Source: [Pantoea] beijingensis (GTDB lineage Bacteria > Pseudomonadota > Gammaproteobacteria > Enterobacterales > Enterobacteriaceae). From it: DNA of 64,000 bases. The stretch spans positions 2,976,001-3,040,000 of the forward strand of contig NZ_CP071409.1 of the NCBI RefSeq assembly GCF_022647505.1, given 5' to 3'. Positions within the stretch are counted from its first letter, which is position 1, and every line of letters starts with the position of its first letter. Position numbers and translations under genes: made by a program. Below the pieces are notes generated by a model. The model was given only the letters and a program-made list of their open reading frames with translations, did no database searches and was not told where the DNA came from. Positions 49,983-60,272 of the stretch are shown here, in pieces.

Positions 49983-50984
49983 GTGTGGATTAATGAAGCG
50001 GTAGCCACCGGAGCCCGGTGTGCCGTTGCCTGCCGGGAGGTCAATCTGAGCCTGCGCACCTGGCGACGCTGGCAAAAGCACCCGGAGGACGGGCGTCCGG
50101 CAGCTATCAGACCGGCTCCGGCGAACCGCCTCAGCGCAGAGGAGGAGATGCAGATACGGGACACCTGTCATCAGGCGGAATATGCAAGTCTGCCACCGTC
50201 ACAGATAGTCCCCCGCCTGGCCGATAAGGGGATTTACCTGGCGAGCGAGTCGACCTTTTACCGGATACTGCGCCGTCACGGCGAAGTGCATTACCGGGGA
50301 CGAAAGCGGCGGGCGGAACGGGTAACGCCGCCCCGGACATATACCGCAACGGGGCCGCGGCAGGTGTGGACATGGGACATCACCTGGCTGCCGTCGGTGG
50401 TACGGGGGCGCTGGTACTATCTGTACCTGATTGAGGACGTGTTCAGCCGTAAAATCACCGGCGCGGAAGTCTGTGAAACGGAAAGCGGCGAGCAGGCAGC
50501 GGTGCTGATGCAAAGGACGGTGCTACGGGAACGCTGCTGGCGACACCCTCTGGTGCTGCACGCAGATAACGGTGCAGCAATGAGGTCGCAGACGCTGCAG
50601 GTAAAGCTGGCAGAGCTGAAAATCACGCCGTCGCACAGCAGGCCGCGGGTGAGCAATGACAATGCGTACGTTGAATCACTGTTCCGGACGCTGAAATATG
50701 TGCCGCAGTGGCCGTCGTCGGGCTTTAAAACGCTGGATGAGGCGCGGGAGTGGGTGGATAAATTTACCCGCTGGTATAACGCAGAGCACCGTCACAGCGG
50801 TATCGGGTACGTAACGCCGGAGCAGCGGCATAATGGTGAAGACCGTACGCTACTGAGTCAGCGAGATATGCTGTACCGTGCGGCGAGAGAGCGCCATCCG
50901 GAACGCTGGTCGCGGGGAACGCGAAACTGGCAGCGGAAAGCGGAGGTTACCCTGAACCCGGAGCGAGAAAAGCAGGCCGCATAG
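49983..50984 (+). CDS. IS3-family OrfB, DDE transposase
   Basis: Catalytic part of the transposase with an HTH-like N-terminal domain and integrase core: VWTWDITWLP (first Asp), LHADNGAAMRS (second Asp) and NDNAYVESLFRTLKY (Glu), so the DDE triad is intact. The -1 frame from the AAAAAAG site continues without a stop through ARLTPKNERQQFIVWINE-like sequence into this frame, so the natural product is an OrfAB fusion; the GTG at 49983 is only the first possible independent start. Confidence 0.88.
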   Translation: MWINEAVATGARCAVACREVNLSLRTWRRWQKHPEDGRPAAIRPAPANRLSAEEEMQIRDTCHQAEYASLPPSQIVPRLADKGIYLASESTFYRILRRHGEVHYRGRKRRAERVTPPRTYTATGPRQVWTWDITWLPSVVRGRWYYLYLIEDVFSRKITGAEVCETESGEQAAVLMQRTVLRERCWRHPLVLHADNGAAMRSQTLQVKLAELKITPSHSRPRVSNDNAYVESLFRTLKYVPQWPSSGFKTLDEAREWVDKFTRWYNAEHRHSGIGYVTPEQRHNGEDRTLLSQRDMLYRAARERHPERWSRGTRNWQRKAEVTLNPEREKQAA

Positions 50985-51231
50985 TGAACGTCAGGGATGA
51001 CAACTTCGTTGACACTTACCGCATCTATTCAATTAAGATTTTTTTGCTCATCCTCGTTCTGTAACTGTTATCACGAAAATATTGTTGATTAGCTCTTTTT
51101 ATCACTTGAACAAAGTGTAAGATAACTATTGAATATTAATTCAATACTCATTTTCACGTAGTTATACTTACAGTTATTCCCTATAGTTATAAAAATATTG
51201 TTATTACTAATTTTCGTATAAAGGACTACTA

Positions 51232-52389
51232 ATGAAAGACGATAACATTGAAGATGATTTAGAGCAGTTCCAAGAACTACTGAACTGCCCAGAGCAAAAT
51301 TGGTTACTAGGTGCAGGAATAAGCTATTCAGCAAAAATTCCACTTATGTACCCATTAACAAATAGGGTGCTAGAATTAGTCAACGATGATGCTGCCACAT
51401 TAAATTTGATCCAAAAAATAAAATCACAACTTTCTCCTGACCTGCATATAGAACATATACTTAGTCATCTAGGAGACTATGCAGCAATTGCATCACGTAC
51501 GCTTTTAAAAACAATTGATATTTGTGGCGAAAACTTCAGTTTAGAAGAAATTGAAGAAATTCATAACAAAATCCTCAAACATATTGCTGATACAATACGA
51601 TTTGGGTATATTGAATCACCCGAAAAAGAAATTGGCGACAAAGATAATTACATTGTCGATATAAAGGAGCATTTTGATTTCATTCAAACTTTGTTTTATA
51701 GCTTAAGAGCAGGGGTGAATGAAAGAAGACGCCCAATTAGATTATTCACCACTAACTATGATACGTTACTGGAAGATGCTCTTGCGTTAAATAGAATTCC
51801 TTATTGGGATGGTTTTAGTGGTGGAGCCGTAGCATATAGATCTTATAAATATGGCCAGAGTGAACCCACTAGTGAAGCAAAAGCTAACGTCATAAAAATG
51901 CATGGTTCAATAGATTGGTTTCAGCATGAAGATGGTTCATTATGGCGCGTAAGAGACAAAGACACATACCCAATAAAAAATAATAGGGTTCTCATTTACC
52001 CTCAATCGACAAAATATATTGCAACTCAAAAAGATCCATTCTCCTCTCAATTTGACCTATTCAGAAAATCATTATCTACATTATCATATCATGTTCTAAT
52101 TATATGCGGTTATAGCTTTGGAGATGAGCATATAAATCAAGAGATTTATCTTTCTATGAGCAATCCAAATAATAAAACCATAATTCTAGCTTTTTGCCAA
52201 GAAGCAGACAATCAACTTCCTACAGTGTTAACAGAATGGAGAAATGGTCTTTGGGGAGACAGAATTTATATAGCTACTCAAAACGGACTATATGTTGCTG
52301 ACAGACCGGCAATAAAGAGAAAAGAGGAATATGATGATTGGTGGACATTCTCAGGAATGACTAAGGTATTAAAAGAAGGGGTTATCTAA
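51232..52389 (+). CDS. SIR2-domain protein of a SIR2-HerA defence system
   Basis: 385-residue NAD-binding protein. Visible motifs of the SIR2 fold: LLGAGISYSAK (Gly27-Ser31), FTTNYDTLLEDAL (Asn175-Tyr176-Asp177), KMHGSIDW (His224) and ICGYSFGDEHIN (293-300). In SIR2-HerA (also named Nezha) systems this enzyme depletes NAD+ on phage infection. It overlaps the HerA gene by one base. Codons (AGA, ATA, AAT) and base content are much more AT-rich than the backbone, as for acquired DNA. It follows the IS element by about 215 AT-rich bases that must hold the promoter. Confidence 0.93.
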   Translation: MKDDNIEDDLEQFQELLNCPEQNWLLGAGISYSAKIPLMYPLTNRVLELVNDDAATLNLIQKIKSQLSPDLHIEHILSHLGDYAAIASRTLLKTIDICGENFSLEEIEEIHNKILKHIADTIRFGYIESPEKEIGDKDNYIVDIKEHFDFIQTLFYSLRAGVNERRRPIRLFTTNYDTLLEDALALNRIPYWDGFSGGAVAYRSYKYGQSEPTSEAKANVIKMHGSIDWFQHEDGSLWRVRDKDTYPIKNNRVLIYPQSTKYIATQKDPFSSQFDLFRKSLSTLSYHVLIICGYSFGDEHINQEIYLSMSNPNNKTIILAFCQEADNQLPTVLTEWRNGLWGDRIYIATQNGLYVADRPAIKRKEEYDDWWTFSGMTKVLKEGVI

Positions 52390-54290
52390 TGAATTTTAAG
52401 CCTGTGGATGAGCTGAAAATTGGTCATATCGTTGAGGTTTCAGGAACTAAAATAAGAGTTGAATTATCAAATAATGTTGAAGAACTAACCAGAAGTTACG
52501 CGGGCAAGGTGTATGCCATTGGTCAACTAGGTAGCATTGTAAAAATTCATTTCGGTAGAAATGTTATATTTGCTTTCGTTACCTTGTTAAGAATGCGATC
52601 TGATGAATTGCAGCCAGATACCCTCCCCATTCCTCCTGAAGCAGACCAACGAATTATGGAGGTTGAACTATTCGCACATGGGCAATGGTCTCCTACCAAT
52701 CATAAATTAACATTTAATCGAGGAGTTAAAATTTATCCACTCCCTAAACAAGGGATATATTTAATGACACATTCTGAGTCATCAGAATTATTTACAGCAG
52801 CTGAAGGCTCGAGGAATGATGATTGTGACCCACTTGTTCCCTTTGCCCATTATACAAGCGCCACATCTATTCCTTGTAGAGCCAACATTGATAAGTTGTT
52901 TGGACTCCATTGTGCTGTTTTAGGTTCAACGGGATCGGGTAAATCCGGAGCAGTGGCAACACTGCTACATAGCATACTTGATCATACAAGTATTAAAACT
53001 AAACGTTTATCTCCAAGAATTATAATGATTGATCCGCATGATGAATATGGTAATGCTTTTAAAACCAGAGGAGTTATTTATCAAGCATATAGCGCATTAG
53101 AAAACAATAACGATAAAAAAAATATAAAACTCCCATACTGGTTAATGTCTAGTGACGAATTCAGAACACTTATTATTGGTAAAACTGAAAAAGAGGCAAC
53201 ATCACAGAACAACATAATATTCAAAGCTCTTTCATACGCTAGAATGGTAACTTTAGGTATAACCGATGCATCGCCAACAAATTACTCATGGGCACCTCCT
53301 GATGATGGATTATCTCATGATGAGCCAAGACCGGCGGTAGGTCATTCTGTTGAAGAAATAATTTCATTTGATTCAGATAAACCTATTCCATTCTCTTTAC
53401 AGGAATTTGAGAATCACATTAGATTTGTGCAAGCTTCTAGATTTAAATCCAAATCCACTACAGTAGAAAGAGAAACTGACACCAACTTTTCAGACAAGTT
53501 CAAATCTATATTAGATAAGATATCCGTATTAAAGAGAGATCCAAGAATATCTTTCATGATGGAAAATTGGACCCCTAAATCCGATATATCACTAGAGGTG
53601 GTTTTAGAGCAATTAGTTGGTGAGATTGAAGATGACGGAATATACAAAGACATACGAATCATTGATATTTCTGGGTTACCAAATGAAGTAGCTGGTCCAC
53701 TCACGGCAACTATAGCAAGATTGCTTTTTCAATATAAAGTTTTCCAAACAATTGAAGAAAGAAATAGTGATCCTTTTTTATTAGTTTGTGAGGAGGCTCA
53801 TAGATACGTGCCTAATCAAGGAGAAGCACAATATGCGGCGGCTCAGTCAGCAATTAGACGAATAGCAAGGGAGGGACGAAAATATGGGCTTGGACTTATG
53901 CTGGTTAGCCAACGCCCCGCCGATATTGAGAGTACTGTTATTTCTCAATGTGGGTCATGGGTAGTCCTTAGATTAACTAACTCCACCGATCAACAGCATG
54001 TGTCAAAATTCTTACCAGATGGATTGTCTGGTCTGGTAGCTGCTTTACCAGCACTTTCACAGCAAGAAGCAATATTTGTTGGTGAAGCTGCTGCTTTACC
54101 GTCTAAAATTAAAATCAACCACCTCCCGGAAGATAAAAGGCCAAGATCAGAAAATATTAGCTTCTCAAAAGGATGGTCAGAACCTAGATTAACAACTGAA
54201 ACACTTAAAATTATTTCTAATAGAATGACAGGACAGTTACCAACCGCCCCTGCTGATAAAGCTCCAGAGAAAGAAGATTTACCATTCTAA
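52389..54290 (+). CDS. HerA-type ATPase of a SIR2-HerA defence system
   Basis: 633-residue FtsK/HerA hexameric ATPase. An N-terminal HAS-barrel-like segment is followed by Walker A GSTGSGKS (179-186), DPHDEYG, Walker B LLVCEEAHRYVPN (Glu468, Glu469), QSAIRRIAREGRKYGLGL and SQRPADI. The length and motif order match HerA partners of SIR2 proteins in anti-phage loci, where the two assemble into a large complex. A terminator follows. AT-rich like its partner. Confidence 0.93.
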   Translation: MNFKPVDELKIGHIVEVSGTKIRVELSNNVEELTRSYAGKVYAIGQLGSIVKIHFGRNVIFAFVTLLRMRSDELQPDTLPIPPEADQRIMEVELFAHGQWSPTNHKLTFNRGVKIYPLPKQGIYLMTHSESSELFTAAEGSRNDDCDPLVPFAHYTSATSIPCRANIDKLFGLHCAVLGSTGSGKSGAVATLLHSILDHTSIKTKRLSPRIIMIDPHDEYGNAFKTRGVIYQAYSALENNNDKKNIKLPYWLMSSDEFRTLIIGKTEKEATSQNNIIFKALSYARMVTLGITDASPTNYSWAPPDDGLSHDEPRPAVGHSVEEIISFDSDKPIPFSLQEFENHIRFVQASRFKSKSTTVERETDTNFSDKFKSILDKISVLKRDPRISFMMENWTPKSDISLEVVLEQLVGEIEDDGIYKDIRIIDISGLPNEVAGPLTATIARLLFQYKVFQTIEERNSDPFLLVCEEAHRYVPNQGEAQYAAAQSAIRRIAREGRKYGLGLMLVSQRPADIESTVISQCGSWVVLRLTNSTDQQHVSKFLPDGLSGLVAALPALSQQEAIFVGEAAALPSKIKINHLPEDKRPRSENISFSKGWSEPRLTTETLKIISNRMTGQLPTAPADKAPEKEDLPF

Positions 54291-54296
54291 AAAATT

Positions 54297-54319
54297 GCCG
54301 AGTTCATCTCGGCTTTTTT
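54297..54319. terminator. Bidirectional terminator between HerA and integrase
   Basis: GCCGAG-TTCAT-CTCGGC with TTTTTT on the plus-strand side and AAAATT before it, separating the convergent herA-like and integrase genes. Confidence 0.85.
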
Positions 54320-55484
54320 AGCTCAAAATCTTATTGGAATACCATTGAAGCATATCCTTTCTTTTCTCGAAATATTGAGCATGATTATATGTGCCACGGA
54401 TACTATTTTTATCAACATGTGCTAACTGCATTTCGATCCAAGCGGATTCAAATCCTTGCTCATGTAAAATAGTCGATAACGTATGTCTAAATCCATGCCC
54501 AGTGACTTTCCCTGCAAAGCCAATACGCTTGATAACCTGGTTTATACTCGCTTTACTCATAGGCTTGTTCGGATCGTTCCGCCCCGGAAAAACATAACGA
54601 TAATTCCCTGTCATTATCTTAAGTTCGTTGAGTAAATCTAACGCTTGAGTAGATAGCGGCACAAGATGTACCCTACGCATTTTCATCCTTTCTGCTGGAA
54701 TTTCCCAAAGAGCGTTATCCAGATCAAATTCCGACCATAATGCGGCACGTAATTCAATCGTTCTTACACCCGTAATCATCAGTAATTTCGTGGCAATCAG
54801 GACAAGCCGACTTCCGGTGTAACAATTCAAAGCACGCAGGAAATCTGGTATCTCATCAGCCTTTAGGAACGGGAAGTGATTTGATTGGTGTACTTCGAGG
54901 GCGCTAGAGAGATCCGATGCTGGATTAAACTCAGCTCTACCTGTGGCTATGGCATAGCGGAAAACTTCTGAGCATCGCTGCCGAACTTTGCGCATTTTTT
55001 CTAATGCACCGCGCTTTTCGATTTTACGCAGCACATTAAGCAGTTCTAGCGGTTTAATTTCGCCTACTGGTCTTGTACCCACGTAAGGAAAAATATCGTT
55101 CTGAAACGCTTCCATGATGTCAGAAGCATAACCTGCCGACCATTTGGCAGACTTCATCTGGTGCCACTCTGTCGCTATCATTTCTAACGCGCTTTCAGAC
55201 TCCGTTTGCAAAGCAATCTTTTGCTCTTTTCGAACCTCACTCGGATTCTTACCTTCGGCCACCAGTTTTCGGGCATCGTCGCGACGGGAACGCGCATCGG
55301 CAAGGGTGATCGTTGGGTAAACGCCAAGCGAGATCATCTTGGGTTTACCGGCATAGCGATAGCGGAACCGCCAGCTCTTGCTTCCATTAGGTTCTATAAG
55401 CAATGACAAGCCTTGCCCATCCCCAAGCGTATAGGGTTTATCTTCAGGCTTAGCGCGGCGAATTTGCATATCGTTTAAAGGCAT
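54318..55484 (-). CDS. P4-type tyrosine integrase
   Basis: 388-residue site-specific recombinase: DUF4102-type arm domain at the start (LNDMQIRRAKPEDKPYTLGDGQGL), a SAM-like core-binding domain, and a catalytic domain with GVRTIELRAALW (first Arg), HGFRHTLSTIL (His-x-x-Arg) and the Tyr in GTYNHAQYFEKR (Tyr366). All catalytic residues are present. The gene lies 160 bases from the 3' end of tRNA-Thr, where such integrases act. A GTG or ATG up to 17 codons upstream is possible, but MPLNDMQI fits the family. Confidence 0.92.
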   Translation of the reverse strand: MPLNDMQIRRAKPEDKPYTLGDGQGLSLLIEPNGSKSWRFRYRYAGKPKMISLGVYPTITLADARSRRDDARKLVAEGKNPSEVRKEQKIALQTESESALEMIATEWHQMKSAKWSAGYASDIMEAFQNDIFPYVGTRPVGEIKPLELLNVLRKIEKRGALEKMRKVRQRCSEVFRYAIATGRAEFNPASDLSSALEVHQSNHFPFLKADEIPDFLRALNCYTGSRLVLIATKLLMITGVRTIELRAALWSEFDLDNALWEIPAERMKMRRVHLVPLSTQALDLLNELKIMTGNYRYVFPGRNDPNKPMSKASINQVIKRIGFAGKVTGHGFRHTLSTILHEQGFESAWIEMQLAHVDKNSIRGTYNHAQYFEKRKDMLQWYSNKILS

Positions 55485-55646
55485 GTGTATAGGAATCCGG
55501 ACCGAACAGGAACATATACACAATCCTATACACATTCTGTATCGGATTCTACTGGATGGTTACGGACGATGATGGACTAAAAATCGGTAAAATCGTTATA
55601 AATCAGGGTATTTATGGATGAATACGGACGTTTGGGGAAGTTGAGA

Positions 55647-55722
55647 TGGTGCCGATAATAGGAGTCGAACCTACGACCTTCGCATTACGAATGCGCTGCT
55701 CTACCAACTGAGCTATATCGGC
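55647..55722 (-). tRNA. thrW: tRNA-Thr (anticodon CGT), thrW equivalent
   Basis: A 76-base cloverleaf on the minus strand: acceptor GCCGATA/TATCGGC, D arm AGCTCAGTTGGTAGAGCA, anticodon loop with CGT, variable AAGGTC, T arm with GGTTCGACTCC and encoded CCA. It corresponds to thrW, the site of prophage CP4-6 in E. coli. Its 3' half is the expected integration site (attR) for the adjacent integrase. I found no second copy of the 3' end elsewhere in the window. Confidence 0.95.
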
Positions 55723-55974
55723 TTTGGAGAAAGGAGTGATACGTTAAGAAAAAGCGGCGGCTGAGTCAAGCGCCTGTCGTTTAGATGGCCAATTTATCAT
55801 CACTTGTCATAGACTTATCTTCCCCGGCACTAAACAGTTGTGCGAGTTTTGTGGTGTCCTTCCGCTCGGTCACGGCCCGCTCCCGGCCAAAAGAAAATGT
55901 CGCTTTGATGCAGAGCAGAACGCATCCCTTATACGTCGCTGCTCTCTGTTTTGTTTGTCGGGATAATTACTGAA

Positions 55975-57228
55975 TTACTGACGAATACTATCGTCGCCGT
56001 AGGCAATCCACTTATAAGTCGTCAACGCCTCCAGTCCCATCGGGCCTCGGGCGTGCAGTTTCTGGGTACTTACCGCGACTTCCGCTCCCAGGCCAAACTG
56101 ACCGCCATCGGTAAAACGGGTGCTGGCGTTAACGTACACCGCTGAAGAATCAACCTGCCTCACAAACTGGTCTGCACTTTGCGTATTGCGCGTTAATATC
56201 GCATCGGTATGTTGCGTACCGTATTCACGAATATGAGCAATAGCTTCCTCCATATCCGCAACGATCTTAACGTTAAGGTCCAGCGATAACCATTCGTCGT
56301 GATAATCAGCCTCCTGCACCGCAATCACAGTTGCCGGCCCCGCCTGTAGGGCAGCAAGCGATTTCGCATCAGCATGCAGATTGATGCCCTCTTCCGCCAT
56401 CCGCGCACTCAGGGCGGGCAGGAAAGCTTCAGCTATCGACTGATGTATCAATAGGGTTTCAGCGGAGTTACAGGCACTTGGACGCTGCTTCTTCGCATTC
56501 ACAATGACCTTGAGCGCGGCATCCAGCTCAGCGAAGCGATCGACATAAATATGGCATACGCCAATCCCACCCGTGATCACCGGAATGGTCGACTGCTCAC
56601 GGCAAAGTTTATGCAGGCCTGCGCCGCCACGAGGAATCAACATATCCACGTAACGATCCAGTTTCAGTAACTGATTCACCAGCTCGCGATCCGGGCTTTC
56701 AATCGCCTGCACCGCACCCGCAGGAAGTCCATGGGCCTGTAGCGCGCTCTGGATAACGCGTACCGTCGCACTGTTGGTACGGTATGTCTCTTTGCCACCG
56801 CGCAGGATCACCGCATTGCCCGTTTTCAGACAGAGCGAAGCAACATCAACCGTAACATTCGGACGCGCTTCATAAATGACCCCCACCACACCGAGCGGCA
56901 CGCGGCGACGTTCAATACGTAAACCGCTGTCGAGCTGGCCACCGTCAATCAGCAATCCAACCGGATCGGCCAGGCGGCAAACCTGGCGTACATCATTAGC
57001 AATACCGGCTAAACGTTCAGGCGTAAGCGCAAGACGATCGAGTAACGCTTCGCTCATATTATTCTGACGTGCATCAGCCAGATCCCGCTGGTTTGCCGAA
57101 AGGATTTCGGCACTCTGCGCCTCAAGTCGATCGGCAATCGTCAGCAGGAGCTGATTTTTTTCCGCGGTGGAGAGTACCGCGAGTTGGTAAGATGCCGCTT
57201 TCGCCACTTTACCCATTTGTTCAAGCAT
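55975..57228 (-). CDS. proA: Gamma-glutamyl phosphate reductase
   Basis: Second enzyme of proline synthesis: NADPH-dependent reduction of glutamyl 5-phosphate to the semialdehyde. 417 residues as in E. coli when started at [10 protein letters not shown] (one codon after a preceding ATG). Aldehyde-dehydrogenase-like motifs: [28 protein letters not shown] and the catalytic Cys in [13 protein letters not shown]. Overlapping operon with proB, 10 bases apart. Confidence 0.97.
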   Translation of the reverse strand: MLEQMGKVAKAASYQLAVLSTAEKNQLLLTIADRLEAQSAEILSANQRDLADARQNNMSEALLDRLALTPERLAGIANDVRQVCRLADPVGLLIDGGQLDSGLRIERRRVPLGVVGVIYEARPNVTVDVASLCLKTGNAVILRGGKETYRTNSATVRVIQSALQAHGLPAGAVQAIESPDRELVNQLLKLDRYVDMLIPRGGAGLHKLCREQSTIPVITGGIGVCHIYVDRFAELDAALKVIVNAKKQRPSACNSAETLLIHQSIAEAFLPALSARMAEEGINLHADAKSLAALQAGPATVIAVQEADYHDEWLSLDLNVKIVADMEEAIAHIREYGTQHTDAILTRNTQSADQFVRQVDSSAVYVNASTRFTDGGQFGLGAEVAVSTQKLHARGPMGLEALTTYKWIAYGDDSIRQ

Positions 57229-57238
57229 CATATGCCCC

Positions 57239-58342
57239 TTAGCTGACGATCATATCGTCGCGATGCACCGCGACCGGCCCATATTCATAACCGAGAATTT
57301 CACTAATTTGCTGGCTGTGGTGCCCGGCTATCATTCGCATTGCATCGCTGTTATAACGGGAAACACCGTGGGCCACATCACGTCCTTGCAGGTTGCGGAT
57401 GCGGATAACCTCACCACGGGAAAAGTTTCCGCTCACCTGACGGATACCTTTTGGTAACAATGAGCTGCCGCGCTCTAATATCGCTGACAACGCACCGTCA
57501 TCAACGATAAGCTCACCAGCCGGCGGCGCACCAAAGATCCAACGTTTGCGATTTTCCAATGGCGTTTCCAACGCATGAAAGCGCGTACCGACGGGTTTAC
57601 CGTCGATCACATCACCAATCACGCTGGCACGACTGCCCGCAGCAATAATCACATCAATTCCGGCACGACAGGCAACATCAGCAGCCTGCAGTTTGGTAGC
57701 CATTCCGCCAGTCCCCAGCCCTGAAACGCTGTCTCCGGCAATGGTACGCAGCGCATCATCAATGCCGTGTACATCGCTAATAAGTTCAGCAGCAGGATCG
57801 TGGCGCGGATCGGCGGTAAACAATCCCGGTTGGTCGGTCAGCAGCAGCAGTTTATCCGCTCCCGCCAGCATCGCCGCCAGCGCAGAAAGATTATCATTAT
57901 CTCCAACTTTGATTTCCGCTGTGGCCACGGCGTCATTTTCATTAATAACCGGCACAATGTGGTTATCAAGCAATGCACGTAGCGTGTCACGCGCATTGAG
58001 AAAACGTTCACGATCTTCAAGATCGGCGCGCGTCAGTAACATCTGACCGATGTGAATACCATAAATAGAGAACAATTGTTCCCAAAGCTGAATCAAACGG
58101 CTTTGCCCCACGGCAGCCAATAGCTGCTTTGAGGCGATGGTCGGCGGCAGTTCGGGATAGCCCAGATGCTCACGCCCGGCCGCCATTGCGCCCGAGGTGA
58201 CAATAACAATTCGATGTCCAGCCGCGTGCTGCTGCGCGCACTGGCGGACTAACTCAACAATATGTGCCCGATTTAACCGACGCGATCCGCCGGTCAGGAC
58301 ACTGGTACCCAATTTGACTACCAGAGTCTGGCTGCCACTCAT
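57239..58342 (-). CDS. proB: Glutamate 5-kinase
   Basis: First enzyme of proline synthesis, feedback-inhibited by proline. 367 residues as in E. coli: amino-acid-kinase domain ([48 protein letters not shown]) followed by a C-terminal PUA domain (about 280-360). Upstream of proA in the operon. Confidence 0.97.
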   Translation of the reverse strand: MSGSQTLVVKLGTSVLTGGSRRLNRAHIVELVRQCAQQHAAGHRIVIVTSGAMAAGREHLGYPELPPTIASKQLLAAVGQSRLIQLWEQLFSIYGIHIGQMLLTRADLEDRERFLNARDTLRALLDNHIVPVINENDAVATAEIKVGDNDNLSALAAMLAGADKLLLLTDQPGLFTADPRHDPAAELISDVHGIDDALRTIAGDSVSGLGTGGMATKLQAADVACRAGIDVIIAAGSRASVIGDVIDGKPVGTRFHALETPLENRKRWIFGAPPAGELIVDDGALSAILERGSSLLPKGIRQVSGNFSRGEVIRIRNLQGRDVAHGVSRYNSDAMRMIAGHHSQQISEILGYEYGPVAVHRDDMIVS

Positions 58343-58400
58343 TATTTCCTGCCATTGCTAAAAAAAGTATGCAAACAGACGTTTTATCAGGTGTCAGGCG

Positions 58401-58418
58401 CGATGCCAACAGGCATCG
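58401..58418. repeat. Inverted repeat upstream of proB
   Basis: CGATGCC-AACA-GGCATCG, a perfect 7-base stem with a 4-base loop in the divergent proB-phoE gap. It may be a hairpin in the proB leader or a regulatory site. Confidence 0.5.
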
Positions 58419-58489
58419 GGGGAAAAGCACAAAAATCCCGTTCATGACATTCAATACGATAAAGGGCGATTCACAATAAATGCTAAAAA

Positions 58490-58507
58490 CTGTCATAAAT
58501 CGTTCAT
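58490..58507 (+). promoter_or_regulatory. Pho box upstream of phoE
   Basis: CTGTCAT-AAAT-CGTTCAT: two 7-base direct repeats with a 4-base A/T linker, matching the PhoB recognition consensus, 80 bases before the phoE start. Confidence 0.78.
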
Positions 58508-58586
58508 CGCCAACGGGTAAAACGTTCGTGCAATTAGAACAGCAACCGTGGCAATACTGACGTTTACTCATTCGGGATAATAACAA

Positions 58587-59696
58587 ATGAAGAAGAGCGC
58601 TCTGGCAATTTTAACCGCTGCACTGGCTTTATCCGCAACGGCACATGCAGCAGAAATTTATAATAAAGACGGTAATAAGCTGGACCTCTATGGCAAAGTC
58701 AAAGCTCAACATTATATGAGTGATAACGACAGCGCTAATGGCGATCAGTCTTATATCCGTATCGGCTTTAAAGGCCAGACACAAATTAACGACCTGATTA
58801 CCGGTTACGGCCAGTGGGAATATCATGTTCCAGTGAACAATGCCGAAAGCGAAGGAACTAAAAGCACCCGTACCCGTTTGGGCTTTGCGGGTCTGAAGTT
58901 CGGTGACTACGGCTCTTTCGATTACGGTCGCAACTACGGCGTACTGTATGACGTTGAGGCAATCACCGACGTGTTCCCTGAGTTTGGTGGTGACGGTACC
59001 GCACGCGCTGACAACTTTATGACCCTGCGTTCTTCCGGTGTTGCAACCTACCGTAACAACAATTTCTTCGGTCTGGTTGATAACTTGAAATTTGCCCTGC
59101 AATACCAGGGTAAAAATGACTCGAATAGCATTAATGGTCGTTCGGATGTTCTGCGTCAGAATGGTGATGGATACGGCGGCTCACTGAGCTACGGTATCGC
59201 AGATACTGGCGTCAGCATCATCGGTGCCTATACCAGTTCTGACCGTACCGACAGCCAGCAGCGCTCCGCCTTTGGGCACGGCGACAAAGCTGACTCGTGG
59301 GGAACAGGCCTGAAATACGATGCTAATAGCGTGTATTTGGCAGCGATCTATACCGAAACGCGTAATATGACGCCAATCACTGGCACATCACGTCTGACCG
59401 GTGATGCGGTTAGCGGAAGCGCGAATAAGACACAAAACATTGAGTTGGTCGCACAGTACCAGTTTGACTGGGGTCTGCGTCCATCACTGGGTTATGTGCA
59501 AACCAAAGGTAAGGATATTGAAGGCGGTATTGGCGACGTGGATTTAGTAAAATATATCGACGTAGCAACAACCTACTACTTCAATAAAAATATGTCGACT
59601 TACGTCGATTATAAAATCAACCGTCTGAGCGATGATAACAAACTGTCACTGAATAGCGACGATGTGGTCTCGTTAGGTCTGGTCTATCAGTTCTGA
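58587..59696 (+). CDS. phoE: Outer-membrane porin PhoE
   Basis: 369-residue trimeric beta-barrel porin. Signal peptide [21 protein letters not shown], mature start [16 protein letters not shown], the constriction-loop motif PEFGGD and a C-terminal Phe (GLVYQF) needed for outer-membrane insertion. Identification as PhoE rather than OmpC/OmpF rests on its position between proB and crl, as in E. coli, and on a Pho box upstream, so it is expected to be induced by phosphate starvation. Confidence 0.92.
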   Translation: MKKSALAILTAALALSATAHAAEIYNKDGNKLDLYGKVKAQHYMSDNDSANGDQSYIRIGFKGQTQINDLITGYGQWEYHVPVNNAESEGTKSTRTRLGFAGLKFGDYGSFDYGRNYGVLYDVEAITDVFPEFGGDGTARADNFMTLRSSGVATYRNNNFFGLVDNLKFALQYQGKNDSNSINGRSDVLRQNGDGYGGSLSYGIADTGVSIIGAYTSSDRTDSQQRSAFGHGDKADSWGTGLKYDANSVYLAAIYTETRNMTPITGTSRLTGDAVSGSANKTQNIELVAQYQFDWGLRPSLGYVQTKGKDIEGGIGDVDLVKYIDVATTYYFNKNMSTYVDYKINRLSDDNKLSLNSDDVVSLGLVYQF

Positions 59697-59701
59697 TATT
59701 C

Positions 59702-59730
59702 AATCGGGGTGGGTAATGCCCACCCCGATT
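59702..59730. terminator. Bidirectional terminator between phoE and crl
   Basis: AATCGGGGTGGG-TAATG-CCCACCCCGATT, a 12-base perfect stem between the two convergent genes; T-rich CTCTTCTC follows. Confidence 0.75.
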
Positions 59731-59755
59731 CTCTTCTCAATAATGCAATACCCGT

Positions 59756-60157
59756 TTAAACCGTTAACTGTACGGGCCGATCTTCGAAATCTTCTGCCGG
59801 AAATAATCCCAACTCCATCTCCTCCAGTAACGCCTTTAAACGCTCGTGAAAATTACGCAGTGTTTCTTCCAGCTTTTGGTTATTCTCTTTCCCTTTAATC
59901 GCGGTTGGCTGCCAGTGGCCTTCTTTATCATACAAGCCGAAATAATATTCGTAGGTAAAGCGATCGGCGTGCGCTTCTAACTCCATCCACCACCCCCAAA
60001 ATTCACGGGCTTCAGGTGCAGGTTTTACATTGACGCATACGGCAAGGCAATCGAAGAAGAAACGTTCATTTTCACATTTGTTCTCACGGATGTAAGGGCC
60101 AAGAGACCCAAAACGCTTCATTAATCGACTCTTCGGATGTCCACTCGGTAACGTCAT
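59756..60157 (-). CDS. crl: Sigma factor-binding protein Crl
   Basis: 133-residue cytoplasmic protein that binds sigma-S and promotes its association with core RNA polymerase. Very close to E. coli Crl in length and sequence: [12 protein letters not shown] at the start, [20 protein letters not shown] and [11 protein letters not shown] in the core. Third RpoS-related gene of the window with iraP and its paralogue. Confidence 0.97.
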   Translation of the reverse strand: MTLPSGHPKSRLMKRFGSLGPYIRENKCENERFFFDCLAVCVNVKPAPEAREFWGWWMELEAHADRFTYEYYFGLYDKEGHWQPTAIKGKENNQKLEETLRNFHERLKALLEEMELGLFPAEDFEDRPVQLTV

Positions 60158-60272
60158 GTTTTAACCTCATTTAATAAGTTTTTACGCTAAATCATTCGGA
60201 TTGCCAGCCACATAGCCAACAGAAGTACAATTTTGAGTATGATGGGTATAGCAAACTATTGAAAAATAGCAA

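Larger units (their letters stand above)
49414..51014 (+). mobile_element. Apparently intact IS3-family insertion sequence
   Basis: About 1601 bases bounded by imperfect inverted repeats: TGTCAGCATAGTTGTCACC at the left and, reverse-complemented, TGTCAACGAAGTTGTCATCC at the right. It encodes an OrfA/OrfB pair joined by a -1 frameshift. The flanking bases (CTCAG at left, CTTAC at right) show no obvious 3-5 base target duplication, suggesting recombination after insertion. The left end abuts the decayed IS copy. Confidence 0.85.
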
